Origin: Aliishimia sp039978895
GTDB lineage: Bacteria > Pseudomonadota > Alphaproteobacteria > Rhodobacterales > Rhodobacteraceae
Reading direction: 5' to 3'
DNA length: 64,000 nucleotides
NCBI GenBank assembly: GCA_039978895.1
Contig: JBDWAL010000057.1
Coordinates: 124,001-188,000, forward strand
The first letter of the stretch is position 1; every line of letters starts with the position of its first letter. Below the pieces are notes generated by a model that saw only the letters and a program-made list of their open reading frames with translations, searched no databases and was not told the origin of the DNA. The translations under genes and the position numbers were made by a program. Positions 18,573-27,156 of this stretch are shown piece by piece.

Positions 18573-19154
18573 ATGTCCTGGACTGATGACCGTGTAGAAA
18601 CGCTGAAGAAAATGTGGGGCGAGGGGCAATCCGCGAGCCAGATCGCCAAAGAACTCGGCGGCGTAACCCGCAATGCTGTGATCGGCAAAGTACACCGCCT
18701 TGGCTTGTCCAATCGCTCTGGCGGCGGGGGCACCAAAACAGACGCCAAGGCCAAGCCTGCTGCGGCGCCTAAAACAGAAGCCGCAAAGCCAAAGCAGCCG
18801 CCAAAGCCCAAAGCAGCCGCCGCGCCCGCAGCCGAGGCTGCGTCAGAACCTGCGCCGCGCCCATTGCCCGCACGCAAGGCAATCATTCCCGCAGGTCAGC
18901 CGCTGCCTCCGCAGCCATCAGCCAACGAAATCAGCCCCGAAGCATTGGCCAAAGTCAGTGAAATCGAAAAGAAGGCCAAACGCCTGACTTTGATGGAACT
19001 CACAGAGCGGACCTGCAAATGGCCGGTTGGCGACCCCGCAACAGATGACTTTTGGTTCTGTGGTTTGCCTGTCCAACAGGGCAAACCTTATTGCGAAGCG
19101 CATGTCGGCGTGGCGTTCCAGCCAATGTCGTCGCGTCGCGACCGCCGCCGGTGA
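18573..19154 (+). CDS. gcrA: GcrA cell cycle regulator
   Basis: A 193-residue alphaproteobacterial cell-cycle transcription factor. In Caulobacter it binds sigma-70 RNA polymerase and activates promoters with methylated GANTC sites. The N terminus SWTDDRVETLKKMW, through SQIAKELGGVTRNAVIGKVHRLGL, is the DNA-binding helix-turn-helix. An Ala/Pro/Lys-rich linker (about 50-115) follows. The C-terminal part holds the conserved TCKWP, FCGLP and YCEAH segments with paired cysteines. AAGGAA 7 bases before the ATG at 18573 sets the start. Confidence 0.96.
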   Translation: MSWTDDRVETLKKMWGEGQSASQIAKELGGVTRNAVIGKVHRLGLSNRSGGGGTKTDAKAKPAAAPKTEAAKPKQPPKPKAAAAPAAEAASEPAPRPLPARKAIIPAGQPLPPQPSANEISPEALAKVSEIEKKAKRLTLMELTERTCKWPVGDPATDDFWFCGLPVQQGKPYCEAHVGVAFQPMSSRRDRRR

Positions 19155-19291
19155 ACATTGGGGTGCACTAGCGCGCCTTACGTCCTCAAAGCAACGTGCG
19201 ATGCAGCCATAGCTGCGCCGCGCAGAATTTGAAATAATTCCCCACGCAGCCGTCACTTGCCCTTCACGCATTCGCGTGGCAATTCGGTTTC

Positions 19292-20911
19292 ATGACACAA
19301 AACACAATTCGCGCCGCTGACGCCCTTGCCCAACGCCTTTATGCCGCTGGTTGCCGCCACGCTTTTGGAATGCCCGGGGGCGAAGTTTTGACCCTTGTGG
19401 ACGCTCTGGAAGCCGTCGGAATTCGCTTCATTCTCGCCAAACATGAAAACGCTGCTGCCTTCATGGCCGAAGGTGCATGGCACCGCACTGGTGCTCCTGG
19501 CATTCTGATCGCCACCGTTGGTCCCGGGGTTTTGAATGGAGTGAACGCAGTTGCAAACGCCTTGCAAGATCGCGTCCCACTGCTTGTTTTGGCCGGATGT
19601 GTGGATGCCGATGAGGCCCAGACCTACACCCACCAAGTCCTTGACCAGAATGCAGTTTTTGCTCCTATCACCAAGGCAAGCTTCACCCTGAACGCAGGGG
19701 CAGCACATGTGATTGCCGACAAGGCTGTTGGCATCGCTCTTGAAGGGCGCATGGGTCCTGTTCACATCGACGTCCCAATTGCGGTCGCAGTTGCGCAAGT
19801 TCCCGCAACGCCGCCCGCTCCGCGTCCCGCGTCTGGACCGACGGCCCCTGCTGGTACTGCTCTGGACACAGCCCGAACGTGGTTGGCGGCCGCGCAACGT
19901 CCTGTGATGATTGCCGGCGTCGACGCAATGAACGAAGGCGCCGAACCAGCGATCCGTACGTTCTGCGAAACGCATAAAGTTGCCCTCATAACCTCTTATA
20001 AAGCAAAGGGAACTTTGCCAGAGGATCATGATTTGGCTTTGGGTGGCGCAGGTCTGTCACCGTTGGCAGATCAACATTTACTGCCCGTCGTGCAGGCTGC
20101 GGATCTGATCATTTGCGCTGGGTATGACCCGATTGAGATGCGTCCTGGGTGGCGTGACGTGTGGGATCCGCGCAAGCAAAACGTGATCGACATCGCACCT
20201 GAGCCAAATCACCACTATATGCACCAAGCAACCCTGAACATTATCGCCTCTGTTGGCGCTAGCCTTGAAGCGATAAGTGAGGGTGTTCAACCACTTAAGA
20301 CGTGGCCTCAAGGCGAATTGGAAACCTGCAAAACGGGCTTAAGCGCAGCCTTTCCTTGCGACGGTGACTGGGGACCGGGCGCGATTGTTGATGTGTGTCG
20401 AACCACCCTGCCCCATGATGCGTTGGCCACTGCGGATAGCGGCGCGCATAGGATTTTACTTTCACAACAATGGGTTAACTACGAACCCCGTGGTATGATG
20501 CAGTCGTCCGCACTCTGCACGATGGGCTGTGCGATCCCATTGGCGATTGGTGCCCAAATGGTGGAACCAGAGCGTACGGTTATCAGCTTTTGTGGCGATG
20601 CTGGCTTTTTGATGGTCGCGGGCGAACTGGCGACGGCGAAAGAGCATCAGTTGAAGACGATCTTTCTTGTCTTCGTTGACCGTTCCCTTGCGCTGATTGA
20701 AAAAAAGCAACGAGAACGACAACTTAGGAACACTGGTGTGGATTTCGCCGAACACAATTTTGCAGCTTTGGGACAGGCATTTGGCGGAGTTGGCACAGAT
20801 GTGCGTAGCCGTGCAGAACTGAAGACGGCGTTGGAAAATGCAATGAAATCAGATACTTTCACAGTCATCGCCGCACATATTGAAAGAGGTGCTTATGACG
20901 GACGCATCTAA
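19292..20911 (+). CDS. Thiamine pyrophosphate-dependent enzyme, acetolactate synthase-like
   Basis: A 539-residue TPP enzyme with the three-domain layout of acetolactate synthase, oxalyl-CoA decarboxylase and benzoylformate decarboxylase. The cofactor-activating glutamate is in KHENAAAF (E52). The C-terminal TPP/Mg site is GDAGFLMVAGELATA followed about 25 residues later by FVDRSLALIEKKQ, where the usual NN is changed. The substrate is not evident, and I do not call it IlvB because no ilvH neighbour exists. It overlaps the CoA-transferase gene by 17 bp, so the two products probably act in one pathway that moves or cleaves a CoA-linked or 2-oxo acid. Confidence 0.8.
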   Translation: MTQNTIRAADALAQRLYAAGCRHAFGMPGGEVLTLVDALEAVGIRFILAKHENAAAFMAEGAWHRTGAPGILIATVGPGVLNGVNAVANALQDRVPLLVLAGCVDADEAQTYTHQVLDQNAVFAPITKASFTLNAGAAHVIADKAVGIALEGRMGPVHIDVPIAVAVAQVPATPPAPRPASGPTAPAGTALDTARTWLAAAQRPVMIAGVDAMNEGAEPAIRTFCETHKVALITSYKAKGTLPEDHDLALGGAGLSPLADQHLLPVVQAADLIICAGYDPIEMRPGWRDVWDPRKQNVIDIAPEPNHHYMHQATLNIIASVGASLEAISEGVQPLKTWPQGELETCKTGLSAAFPCDGDWGPGAIVDVCRTTLPHDALATADSGAHRILLSQQWVNYEPRGMMQSSALCTMGCAIPLAIGAQMVEPERTVISFCGDAGFLMVAGELATAKEHQLKTIFLVFVDRSLALIEKKQRERQLRNTGVDFAEHNFAALGQAFGGVGTDVRSRAELKTALENAMKSDTFTVIAAHIERGAYDGRI

Positions 20912-22088
20912 TCCGACCGCGTTAGACGGGATCGTTGTACTGGATTTGTCTCGCATTTTAGCGGGGCCGACGGCCACTCAATTACTGGGTGATTTCGGCG
21001 CGACTGTGATCAAGATTGAAAACCCGAAAACAGGTGGCGATGATACACGCGGATGGGGGCCGAACTACGCGTTGAACGCGGATGGGACACCATCTGACTT
21101 GTCTGCATACTTCATGGCCGCAAATCGCAACAAGCAGTCAATTTCCGTTGACATATCGACAGTTAGCGGACAGGAAATCATCCACAAACTGGCCGCACGC
21201 GCGGATATTGTCGTTGAAAATTACAAACCAGATGGGTTGAAAAAATATGGGTTGGATCATGAAAGCCTGCTGAAAAAACATCCCGGTTTGGTCTATTGCT
21301 CGATCTCTGGATATGGCCAGTTTGGGCCTAATCGTAGCCAACCTGGCTATGATTTGATGGCACAGGGATATGGTGGAATCATGTCTTTGACGGGCGATCC
21401 GGATGGTCCGCCGATGAAGGTTGGGGTCGGCATCGCAGATGTAATGTGCGGGATGTATGCCACAATTGGTGTTCTTGCCGCGCTGCGGCATCGCGATCAA
21501 ACTGGCGAGGGTCAGCATATCGATTTGGCGCTTGTTGATGCGCAGATGGCATGGCTGATCAATGAAGGCACGAACTTCTTAACCTCAGGTCGAGAGCCTG
21601 TTCGACGCGGAAATGCGCATCCAAATATTGTTCCCTATGATGCTTTTCCGTGCAGCGATGGACACTTCCTTTTGGCGGTTGGCAATGATGCGCAGTTCGC
21701 GCGGCTGTGTGATGCGTTTGGGATTAGTGATCTCTCAAGTGACGAAAAATACATAACAAATCTGTCACGGATCGAAAATAGAGACACGTTGACCCCGTTG
21801 CTTTCAGCTGAGTTTTCCAAGCACAGCAAAGCGGAAATTATCCGGCGTTGCAAAGACGCATTGGTGCCCGCTGGCCCCATCCATACGGTGGCCGAAGCAC
21901 TGGTGTCCGAACAGGCGCAAGCGCGCGGGACAGTTCAAGACATACCGCGCGCTGATCTTGCCCAAGGCTATGTCAAACTGCTTGCGAACCCTTTGAAATT
22001 GTCGCGAACACCCGTGCAATACAACCGCCCACCGCCGCGTTGCGGCGAGGATACCGACGATATTTTGCGGATGTTGGAAGACGATTAG
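20895..22088 (+). CDS. CaiB/BaiF family (class III) CoA-transferase
   Basis: A 397-residue class III CoA-transferase, the family of formyl-CoA:oxalate and carnitine CoA-transferases. The N terminus LDLSRILAGPTATQLLGDFGATVIKIENP is diagnostic. The catalytic Asp is in GYDLMAQGYGG (about residue 153), where family members form an aspartyl-acid anhydride. The ATG at 20895 has AGAGG upstream and overlaps the end of the TPP-enzyme gene. Together with that enzyme it resembles an oxalate-type pair, but either protein could use another carboxylic acid. The substrate is unassigned. Confidence 0.87.
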   Translation: MTDASNPTALDGIVVLDLSRILAGPTATQLLGDFGATVIKIENPKTGGDDTRGWGPNYALNADGTPSDLSAYFMAANRNKQSISVDISTVSGQEIIHKLAARADIVVENYKPDGLKKYGLDHESLLKKHPGLVYCSISGYGQFGPNRSQPGYDLMAQGYGGIMSLTGDPDGPPMKVGVGIADVMCGMYATIGVLAALRHRDQTGEGQHIDLALVDAQMAWLINEGTNFLTSGREPVRRGNAHPNIVPYDAFPCSDGHFLLAVGNDAQFARLCDAFGISDLSSDEKYITNLSRIENRDTLTPLLSAEFSKHSKAEIIRRCKDALVPAGPIHTVAEALVSEQAQARGTVQDIPRADLAQGYVKLLANPLKLSRTPVQYNRPPPRCGEDTDDILRMLEDD

Positions 22089-22950
22089 ACGTTAACGCAG
22101 CTTTTGCTCTAAATCCATGACTCGACTCATGGATTTAGTGGCTTAACGAGGTCTAAATACACCGCGCCGTGTTGCGTGCAGTACCGTACGGTGCCCCCCT
22201 TTGTTGCGTCTGAGGGCAAATAGCAGTCTTAGCCTTAAACATTTGGTAAGTTAGGTTAATGCATTTGCCGCGACATCTTCGCCAAAATTGAGATTCCGAA
22301 GCAATGCCCTAGCGACCTGCGGTAAGGCGCAAAGGTTGAGTGCACCAATTCGTGGCGGTGGGCCGTTCGGGCATCTAGATTGTGATCGTTCAGGGGTGCG
22401 ACTTGCTGTGCCCCGCCACCCTAACATTTGGGCATGTGTGCCCGGCAAACGCACGCGAGCACGTCCGGCAAATTCGGTGGATCAAATTGAACTGGAACAC
22501 CAACGGCAAACGTGACATTTGCCAATTTGAGCAGGTTCGCGGGCAGTCACACGGAGAGGCTTGTGAAGATCGCAGTCAACGCCACAGTTTTTCATAAAAT
22601 TTAAACCTGTAATTAGAATAATGCTTTCAGATTGGAAATTCCCGATCCATACCCCTGAAAGAGCCAGCAACTCCCTGATTTAAATAACATCTATAGGTCG
22701 GCATGATTAATCATAGAACTTGACGTTACGACAACACGTTCAAAGGCTCAAATGTAACAAAACCCGTCTCTGGACGGTCAATCGTCGGCAACAATCCACC
22801 GAAATTTGAAGCCTTTGCCTAAGAATCCTCACGAATACCCTTGAAGTGGTCACGAACCCGTGTGATCCGGCCTCTCGGCATAGGGAAGCGGCTGATCATC
22901 CGCTACATCAAGTACAACACTGCTCCTGTTTTTGCGCAAAGGTTACCCTC
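22089..22950. other. 862-bp gene-free region
   Basis: I find no convincing coding sequence, tRNA or insertion-sequence end here. Short open frames (for example 22251-22454 minus) have no recognisable domain. The left end carries the perfect palindrome described separately. The right part, from about 22600, looks more AT-rich and should contain the promoter of the TPR-protein gene. The region could be the remnant of a lost gene or hold a small RNA. Confidence 0.5.
22109..22138. repeat. Perfect 12-bp inverted repeat
   Basis: CTAAATCCATGA (22109-22120) and its exact complement (22127-22138) are separated by 6 nt, 20 bp after the CoA-transferase stop codon. No T-run follows on either side. It may end the upstream operon by a factor-dependent route or be a protein-binding site. 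Confidence 0.6.
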
Positions 22951-24291
22951 ATGAAGTTCGACATCTGCGACGGCCCCGTCTCTTTGACACATCCTGACAC
23001 CGTTGCGCATTGGAATGCCATGATCCACGCGTTTCTGGCCCACTCCACAGAGACCCCAACGCATTTGGGCGCTGTCATGGCCGCAGAGCCTGATTTTGCC
23101 ATGGCACACGCAGCCAAGGGGCTGTTCTCGTTGATGATGGGGCGCAAGGAGTTGGTGAAGGTCGCGCAGGACGCGCACAAGGCAGCTTTGAAGACCTATG
23201 CTGGCAGCGCGCGTGAACAAAGCTGGATTACAGCGCTTGGCGCATGGTTGAACGGAAGCCCACAAGGCGCGATCAACGCGATGGAAGCCGTGCTGACAGA
23301 AAACCCGCGCGATACGTTTTCCGCGAAGGTGAGCCACGCGATTCGCTTCATCTTGGGGGACGGCGTGGGCATGCGCACCTCAGTTGAGCGGGTGTTGAAC
23401 GCACATGACACCAACCACCCCATGCGCGGGTACATTTTGGGCTGTCATGCTTTCGCACTGGAGGAAGCCGGGGATTACAAAGGCGCAGAGGCCGCTGGCC
23501 TTGAGGGCCTCGCTTATGCAACCGACGACGCATGGGGATTGCACGCGGTGGCGCATGTTTATGACATGACAGCGCAGCCAGACATGGGCATTCGCCTAAT
23601 CGAAGACAACACATCCGCTTGGAACCACTGCAACAACTTCCGCTATCACGTGTGGTGGCACAAAGCGTTGCTGCACATGGATCGCGGCGAGCTCGACATC
23701 GCGCTTGGCCTTTATGATCACAAAATTCGCGAAGAAAAAACCGACGACTACCGCGACATCGCCAACGCCACATCGCTTTTGATGAGGTTAGAGTTGGAAG
23801 GTTTGAAAGTCGGGGACCGTTGGGAAGAACTGGCGGATTTCTCGGAGAACCGCAAATGCGATGGCTCGCTGGTCTTTGCCGACTTGCATTACATGCTGGC
23901 GCTTGGCTCAGCAGGGCGTTGGGACAGTGCCGCCGATATGGCATCGCGCTTCACCAAAGACGCCCGCGACCCCGGTGAAATGCAACAACGCGTCGCCGAT
24001 CCCGGAATTGCAGCATTGACGGGTCTGCACAGTTTCGCAGAAGCCCGCTGGGACACCGCATTTTTGAACATGGCCGCCGCGCGCCCAAAGATGCAAACCA
24101 TTGGTGGCAGTCACGCCCAACGCGACGTCTTTGAGCGCATGACCATTGATGCAGGCCTTCGTGCCGGGTTTGTTGAACAAACAGAAGAAATTCTAGCCGA
24201 ACGCCTTGCGCGACGCGGGGGCAACCAAGACCGTTTCACCACCACCCGATTTGAAGCCTTGGCCAACGCACGGCGGATTCCAGCACAATAG
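22951..24291 (+). CDS. TTC38-like tetratricopeptide repeat protein
   Basis: A 446-residue soluble protein related to eukaryotic TTC38, function unknown. It begins MKFDICDGPVSL at 22951, after AAAGG. Helical-hairpin repeats run through the chain: the region around ALEEAGDYKGAEAAGLEGL and the LHAVAHVYDMTAQPDMGIRLIE and HVWWHKALLHMDRGELDIAL stretches are the clearest. The HAVAHV and WWHKALLHM histidines are typical of this subfamily. It has no signal peptide. The neighbours (glucan operon downstream, gap upstream) do not explain it. An in-frame start upstream at 22846 adds only unlike sequence. Confidence 0.82.
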   Translation: MKFDICDGPVSLTHPDTVAHWNAMIHAFLAHSTETPTHLGAVMAAEPDFAMAHAAKGLFSLMMGRKELVKVAQDAHKAALKTYAGSAREQSWITALGAWLNGSPQGAINAMEAVLTENPRDTFSAKVSHAIRFILGDGVGMRTSVERVLNAHDTNHPMRGYILGCHAFALEEAGDYKGAEAAGLEGLAYATDDAWGLHAVAHVYDMTAQPDMGIRLIEDNTSAWNHCNNFRYHVWWHKALLHMDRGELDIALGLYDHKIREEKTDDYRDIANATSLLMRLELEGLKVGDRWEELADFSENRKCDGSLVFADLHYMLALGSAGRWDSAADMASRFTKDARDPGEMQQRVADPGIAALTGLHSFAEARWDTAFLNMAAARPKMQTIGGSHAQRDVFERMTIDAGLRAGFVEQTEEILAERLARRGGNQDRFTTTRFEALANARRIPAQ

Positions 24292-24351
24292 CTGCAGCTC
24301 TGGTGTGACTTTTCCTTTGCTCCCGAAACCCGGACACCGTAACGGACGCCT

Positions 24352-25623
24352 ATGACATTCGCAGACCCCACATCACAAAGTGACGCGCCGCAAGCGGCCG
24401 CTCCGACGGCCAAAGCGCCCGCCCCAGCCAGAGTGCGCGACCTTCGGCTGGATTTCTTTCGCGGCATCGCCATGTTTATCATCTTGTTCGCCCACACGCC
24501 GGGGAACTTTCTGACCAGCTGGATACCCGCGCGATGGGGCTTTTCAGACGCCACAGAGATGTTTGTTTTCTGCTCGGGGATGGCATCAGCTATTGCCTTT
24601 GGGTCGACCTTCGCACGCGCCGGTGTTCTATTGGGCACCGCCCGCGTCGGCTTTCGGATTTGGCAAGTCTACTGGGCGCATGTCGGGTTGTTCTTTGCCA
24701 CAACCGCCCTTCTTGTCTTTATCACCGATCTAGAAATCGGGACCCGGAACTATTGGGGGCAATTGAACCTTTGGATGTTGTTCGTCGAAGGGCAGCACTG
24801 GGAAAACCCGAACATTTTGTTTAGTTTCATGACCCTGCAATGGGTGCCCAACCTATTCGACATCTTGCCGATGTATATGGTCATTCTGGCGATGATGCCG
24901 ATCATGATCGTTCTGGCGCGGGTACATTTCGGGCTTGTGGTCGCGTTTTCGTTGACGATGTGGTTCTTTGGGCAACGCGCCTTCATGGAGGCTCTGGGCC
25001 TGCCCTATCTCAACTTCACCGCCGAGCCATGGGTGGGTAACGATGACTGGCAACGCCGGTGGTTTTTGAACCCATTTGGCTGGCAGCTGATCTTTTTCAC
25101 AGGGTTTGCCTTCATGCGGGGCTGGATACCAAAGCCGCCTGTGACACCGCTGCTGATCGGGATTACGGCATTCATCGTGCTGGCGAATATTCCATTCAGC
25201 AATATCGGGGTGCGTGAATTTGGCTTTGAGGCCGCGCGCGAATGGCGCATCGAGAACCGTCAATGGATTTCGAAAACCGACTTTGGTCTGCTACGCGGTA
25301 TCCAGTTCTTGGCGCTTGCCTATCTGGCATGGGTTTTGGCGGGCGACAAAGGCGAGCGTTTGGTGGCACATGGAACCGGTCTTTTGGCGCGCATCTGGCA
25401 GCAAATTCTGGCGATCTTCCTGAAGGTTGGGCAACAATCCCTCGCGGTCTTTGTGATGTCCATCTTCGTGGCACGGTTTAACGGGTTTGCTATGGATGTG
25501 CTGGGCCGCGACACGCTGACGGTGTTGGCCGTGAACGCGTTTGGGTGTTTGGTGTTGATCCTGTGCGCCTATGGTGCGAGTTTTTTCAAGTCACAACCGT
25601 GGCGCGAACGGAAGGCTGCATAA
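24352..25623 (+). CDS. opgC: OpgC-type membrane acyltransferase
   Basis: A 423-residue polytopic inner-membrane protein of the OpgC family. In other bacteria OpgC adds succinyl groups to osmoregulated periplasmic glucans. The conserved start of the family, RDLRLDFFRGIAMFIILFAHTPGNFLTSW, is at about residues 27-55. Roughly ten hydrophobic helices follow. A proline/alanine-rich cytoplasmic N terminus precedes them. It is first in a tight opgC-opgG-opgH operon; its stop codon directly abuts the opgG ATG. That context makes glucan decoration the likely role, though the acyl group is not known. Confidence 0.88.
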   Translation: MTFADPTSQSDAPQAAAPTAKAPAPARVRDLRLDFFRGIAMFIILFAHTPGNFLTSWIPARWGFSDATEMFVFCSGMASAIAFGSTFARAGVLLGTARVGFRIWQVYWAHVGLFFATTALLVFITDLEIGTRNYWGQLNLWMLFVEGQHWENPNILFSFMTLQWVPNLFDILPMYMVILAMMPIMIVLARVHFGLVVAFSLTMWFFGQRAFMEALGLPYLNFTAEPWVGNDDWQRRWFLNPFGWQLIFFTGFAFMRGWIPKPPVTPLLIGITAFIVLANIPFSNIGVREFGFEAAREWRIENRQWISKTDFGLLRGIQFLALAYLAWVLAGDKGERLVAHGTGLLARIWQQILAIFLKVGQQSLAVFVMSIFVARFNGFAMDVLGRDTLTVLAVNAFGCLVLILCAYGASFFKSQPWRERKAA

Positions 25624-27156
25624 ATGCTGCGACGGGAATTCCTTGCGAGTTTGGCGGCCCTTGCGGCCTCTCCTGTTTTTGCCCAAGACAGCCTAGAGCC
25701 GGGATTGAAGCTGGGCGAAGCCGTTGCATTTGACCGTGACGCCTTAAATGCCCGAGCGCGGGATATGGCGGCGGAACCCTATGAATTGCGCCCCCAGATT
25801 CCCGAAGACTGGCGCGATCTGACCTATGATCAATATCGCAAGATTTGGTTTGATGGACGCAACGCGCTGTGGGAAGACACCGATCTGCCACAACGCGTCG
25901 ATGTGTTCCCTCCGGGATTATACTTCCCACGCCCTGTTGAAGTTTACGCCGTTCAAAGCGGCCAAGCGCGCGCCTTCAAGTTCGACATGGGTGTGTTTGA
26001 TACCACAGATAAATTCCCCGATGTCACGGTGGATGACAGCTTGGGCTATTCCGGTTTGCGCCTGCGCGCAGAGCTTGAAACCCCGGGCATCTTTTCCGAA
26101 TACGCCGTGTTTCAGGGCGCGAGCTATTTTCGCGGCATTGGCACAGGCTTGAACTATGGTTTGTCCGCGCGCGGATTGGCGTTGAAGACAGCCGACCCGG
26201 ACGGAGAAGAGTTCCCCGAATTCGTCGGGTTCTGGATTGAGACACCGCAAAAAGGCGCGCCAGATGTAACCATGCACGCGCTTTTGGACAGCCCATCTTG
26301 CACGGGGGCCTACACGTTTGTGATGCGCCACGGCGAAGTTCTTAGCATGGATGTCAGCGCGTCGATCTTTGCGCGCGAGCGGGTGACGCATATGGGGATC
26401 GCTCCGCTGACCTCTATGTTTTTATATGATCAGACCGGGCGGGACCGCTTTTCGGACTTCCGCCCCGCTGTGCATGACAGCGACGGATTGCTAATCCACA
26501 ATGGCGGCGGCGAGGTGATCTGGCGTCCCTTGGCAAACCCCAAAACGCTGCAAATTTCGGCCTTTGGCGATAACGGTCCACGCGGGTTTGGCTTGATGCA
26601 GCGCGCGCGCGAGTTTTCCGATTTTGCCGATCTTGAGGCGCATTATCACAACCGTCCCGGCCTTTGGGTGACACCGGGCGAAGATTGGGGTCGCGGTTCT
26701 GTGGCGCTGGTCGAAATACCGGCAGACAAAGAAATCTACGACAATATCGTGGCCTATTGGCGCCCCTCTGCACCGCTCGCACCGGGCCAACGGCACGACA
26801 TGAGTTACCGTTTGGACTGGGGCGCTGATCCGGCCCCCAAGGCCAACATGCCGGTGCGTGTTTTGAACACGGCTATGGGCGAAAACGCGTTTGGTCCGGG
26901 GCAATTGATCGTCATCGACTATGAGGCGTCCGCGCGGGTGCCTGAGGATTTGAGCACCCTGATGAAACTGGTGCGCTCAACAGCCGGCAGCGTCTCGGAC
27001 GGGGTTTTGCAGCGCAACCCAGAAACAGGCGGACCACGCTTGGCCTTCCGCTTTGAGCCGCAAGACGCCAATTACGCCGAATTCCGCGTGCAATTGCGCA
27101 CAGCTGAGGGCGACGCATTGTCCGAAGTCTGGCTTTATCGGTGGACGCCCACATGA
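25624..27156 (+). CDS. opgG: Periplasmic glucan biosynthesis protein OpgG/MdoG
   Basis: A 510-residue periplasmic protein needed to build the backbone or branches of osmoregulated periplasmic glucans. The export signal MLRREFLASLAALAASPVFA carries RRxFL, a twin-arginine-like motif, unlike the Sec signal of E. coli OpgG and similar to its paralogue OpgD. The family body starts with FDRDALNARARDMA and includes VFPPGLYFPRPVEVYAV. The gene begins at the base after the opgC stop and overlaps opgH by an ATGA junction. OpgG and OpgD cannot be told apart from the sequence alone, and opgG is chosen by operon context. Confidence 0.92.
   Translation: MLRREFLASLAALAASPVFAQDSLEPGLKLGEAVAFDRDALNARARDMAAEPYELRPQIPEDWRDLTYDQYRKIWFDGRNALWEDTDLPQRVDVFPPGLYFPRPVEVYAVQSGQARAFKFDMGVFDTTDKFPDVTVDDSLGYSGLRLRAELETPGIFSEYAVFQGASYFRGIGTGLNYGLSARGLALKTADPDGEEFPEFVGFWIETPQKGAPDVTMHALLDSPSCTGAYTFVMRHGEVLSMDVSASIFARERVTHMGIAPLTSMFLYDQTGRDRFSDFRPAVHDSDGLLIHNGGGEVIWRPLANPKTLQISAFGDNGPRGFGLMQRAREFSDFADLEAHYHNRPGLWVTPGEDWGRGSVALVEIPADKEIYDNIVAYWRPSAPLAPGQRHDMSYRLDWGADPAPKANMPVRVLNTAMGENAFGPGQLIVIDYEASARVPEDLSTLMKLVRSTAGSVSDGVLQRNPETGGPRLAFRFEPQDANYAEFRVQLRTAEGDALSEVWLYRWTPT

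Noticed and set aside
19292..20911. Naming the TPP enzyme acetolactate synthase (IlvB)
   Set aside because: No small-subunit gene is adjacent, the TPP motif is variant, and the partner is a CoA-transferase.
22251..22454. 67-codon frame in the long gap, considered as a transposase remnant
   Set aside because: It has no recognisable transposase motif and no inverted repeats at its ends.
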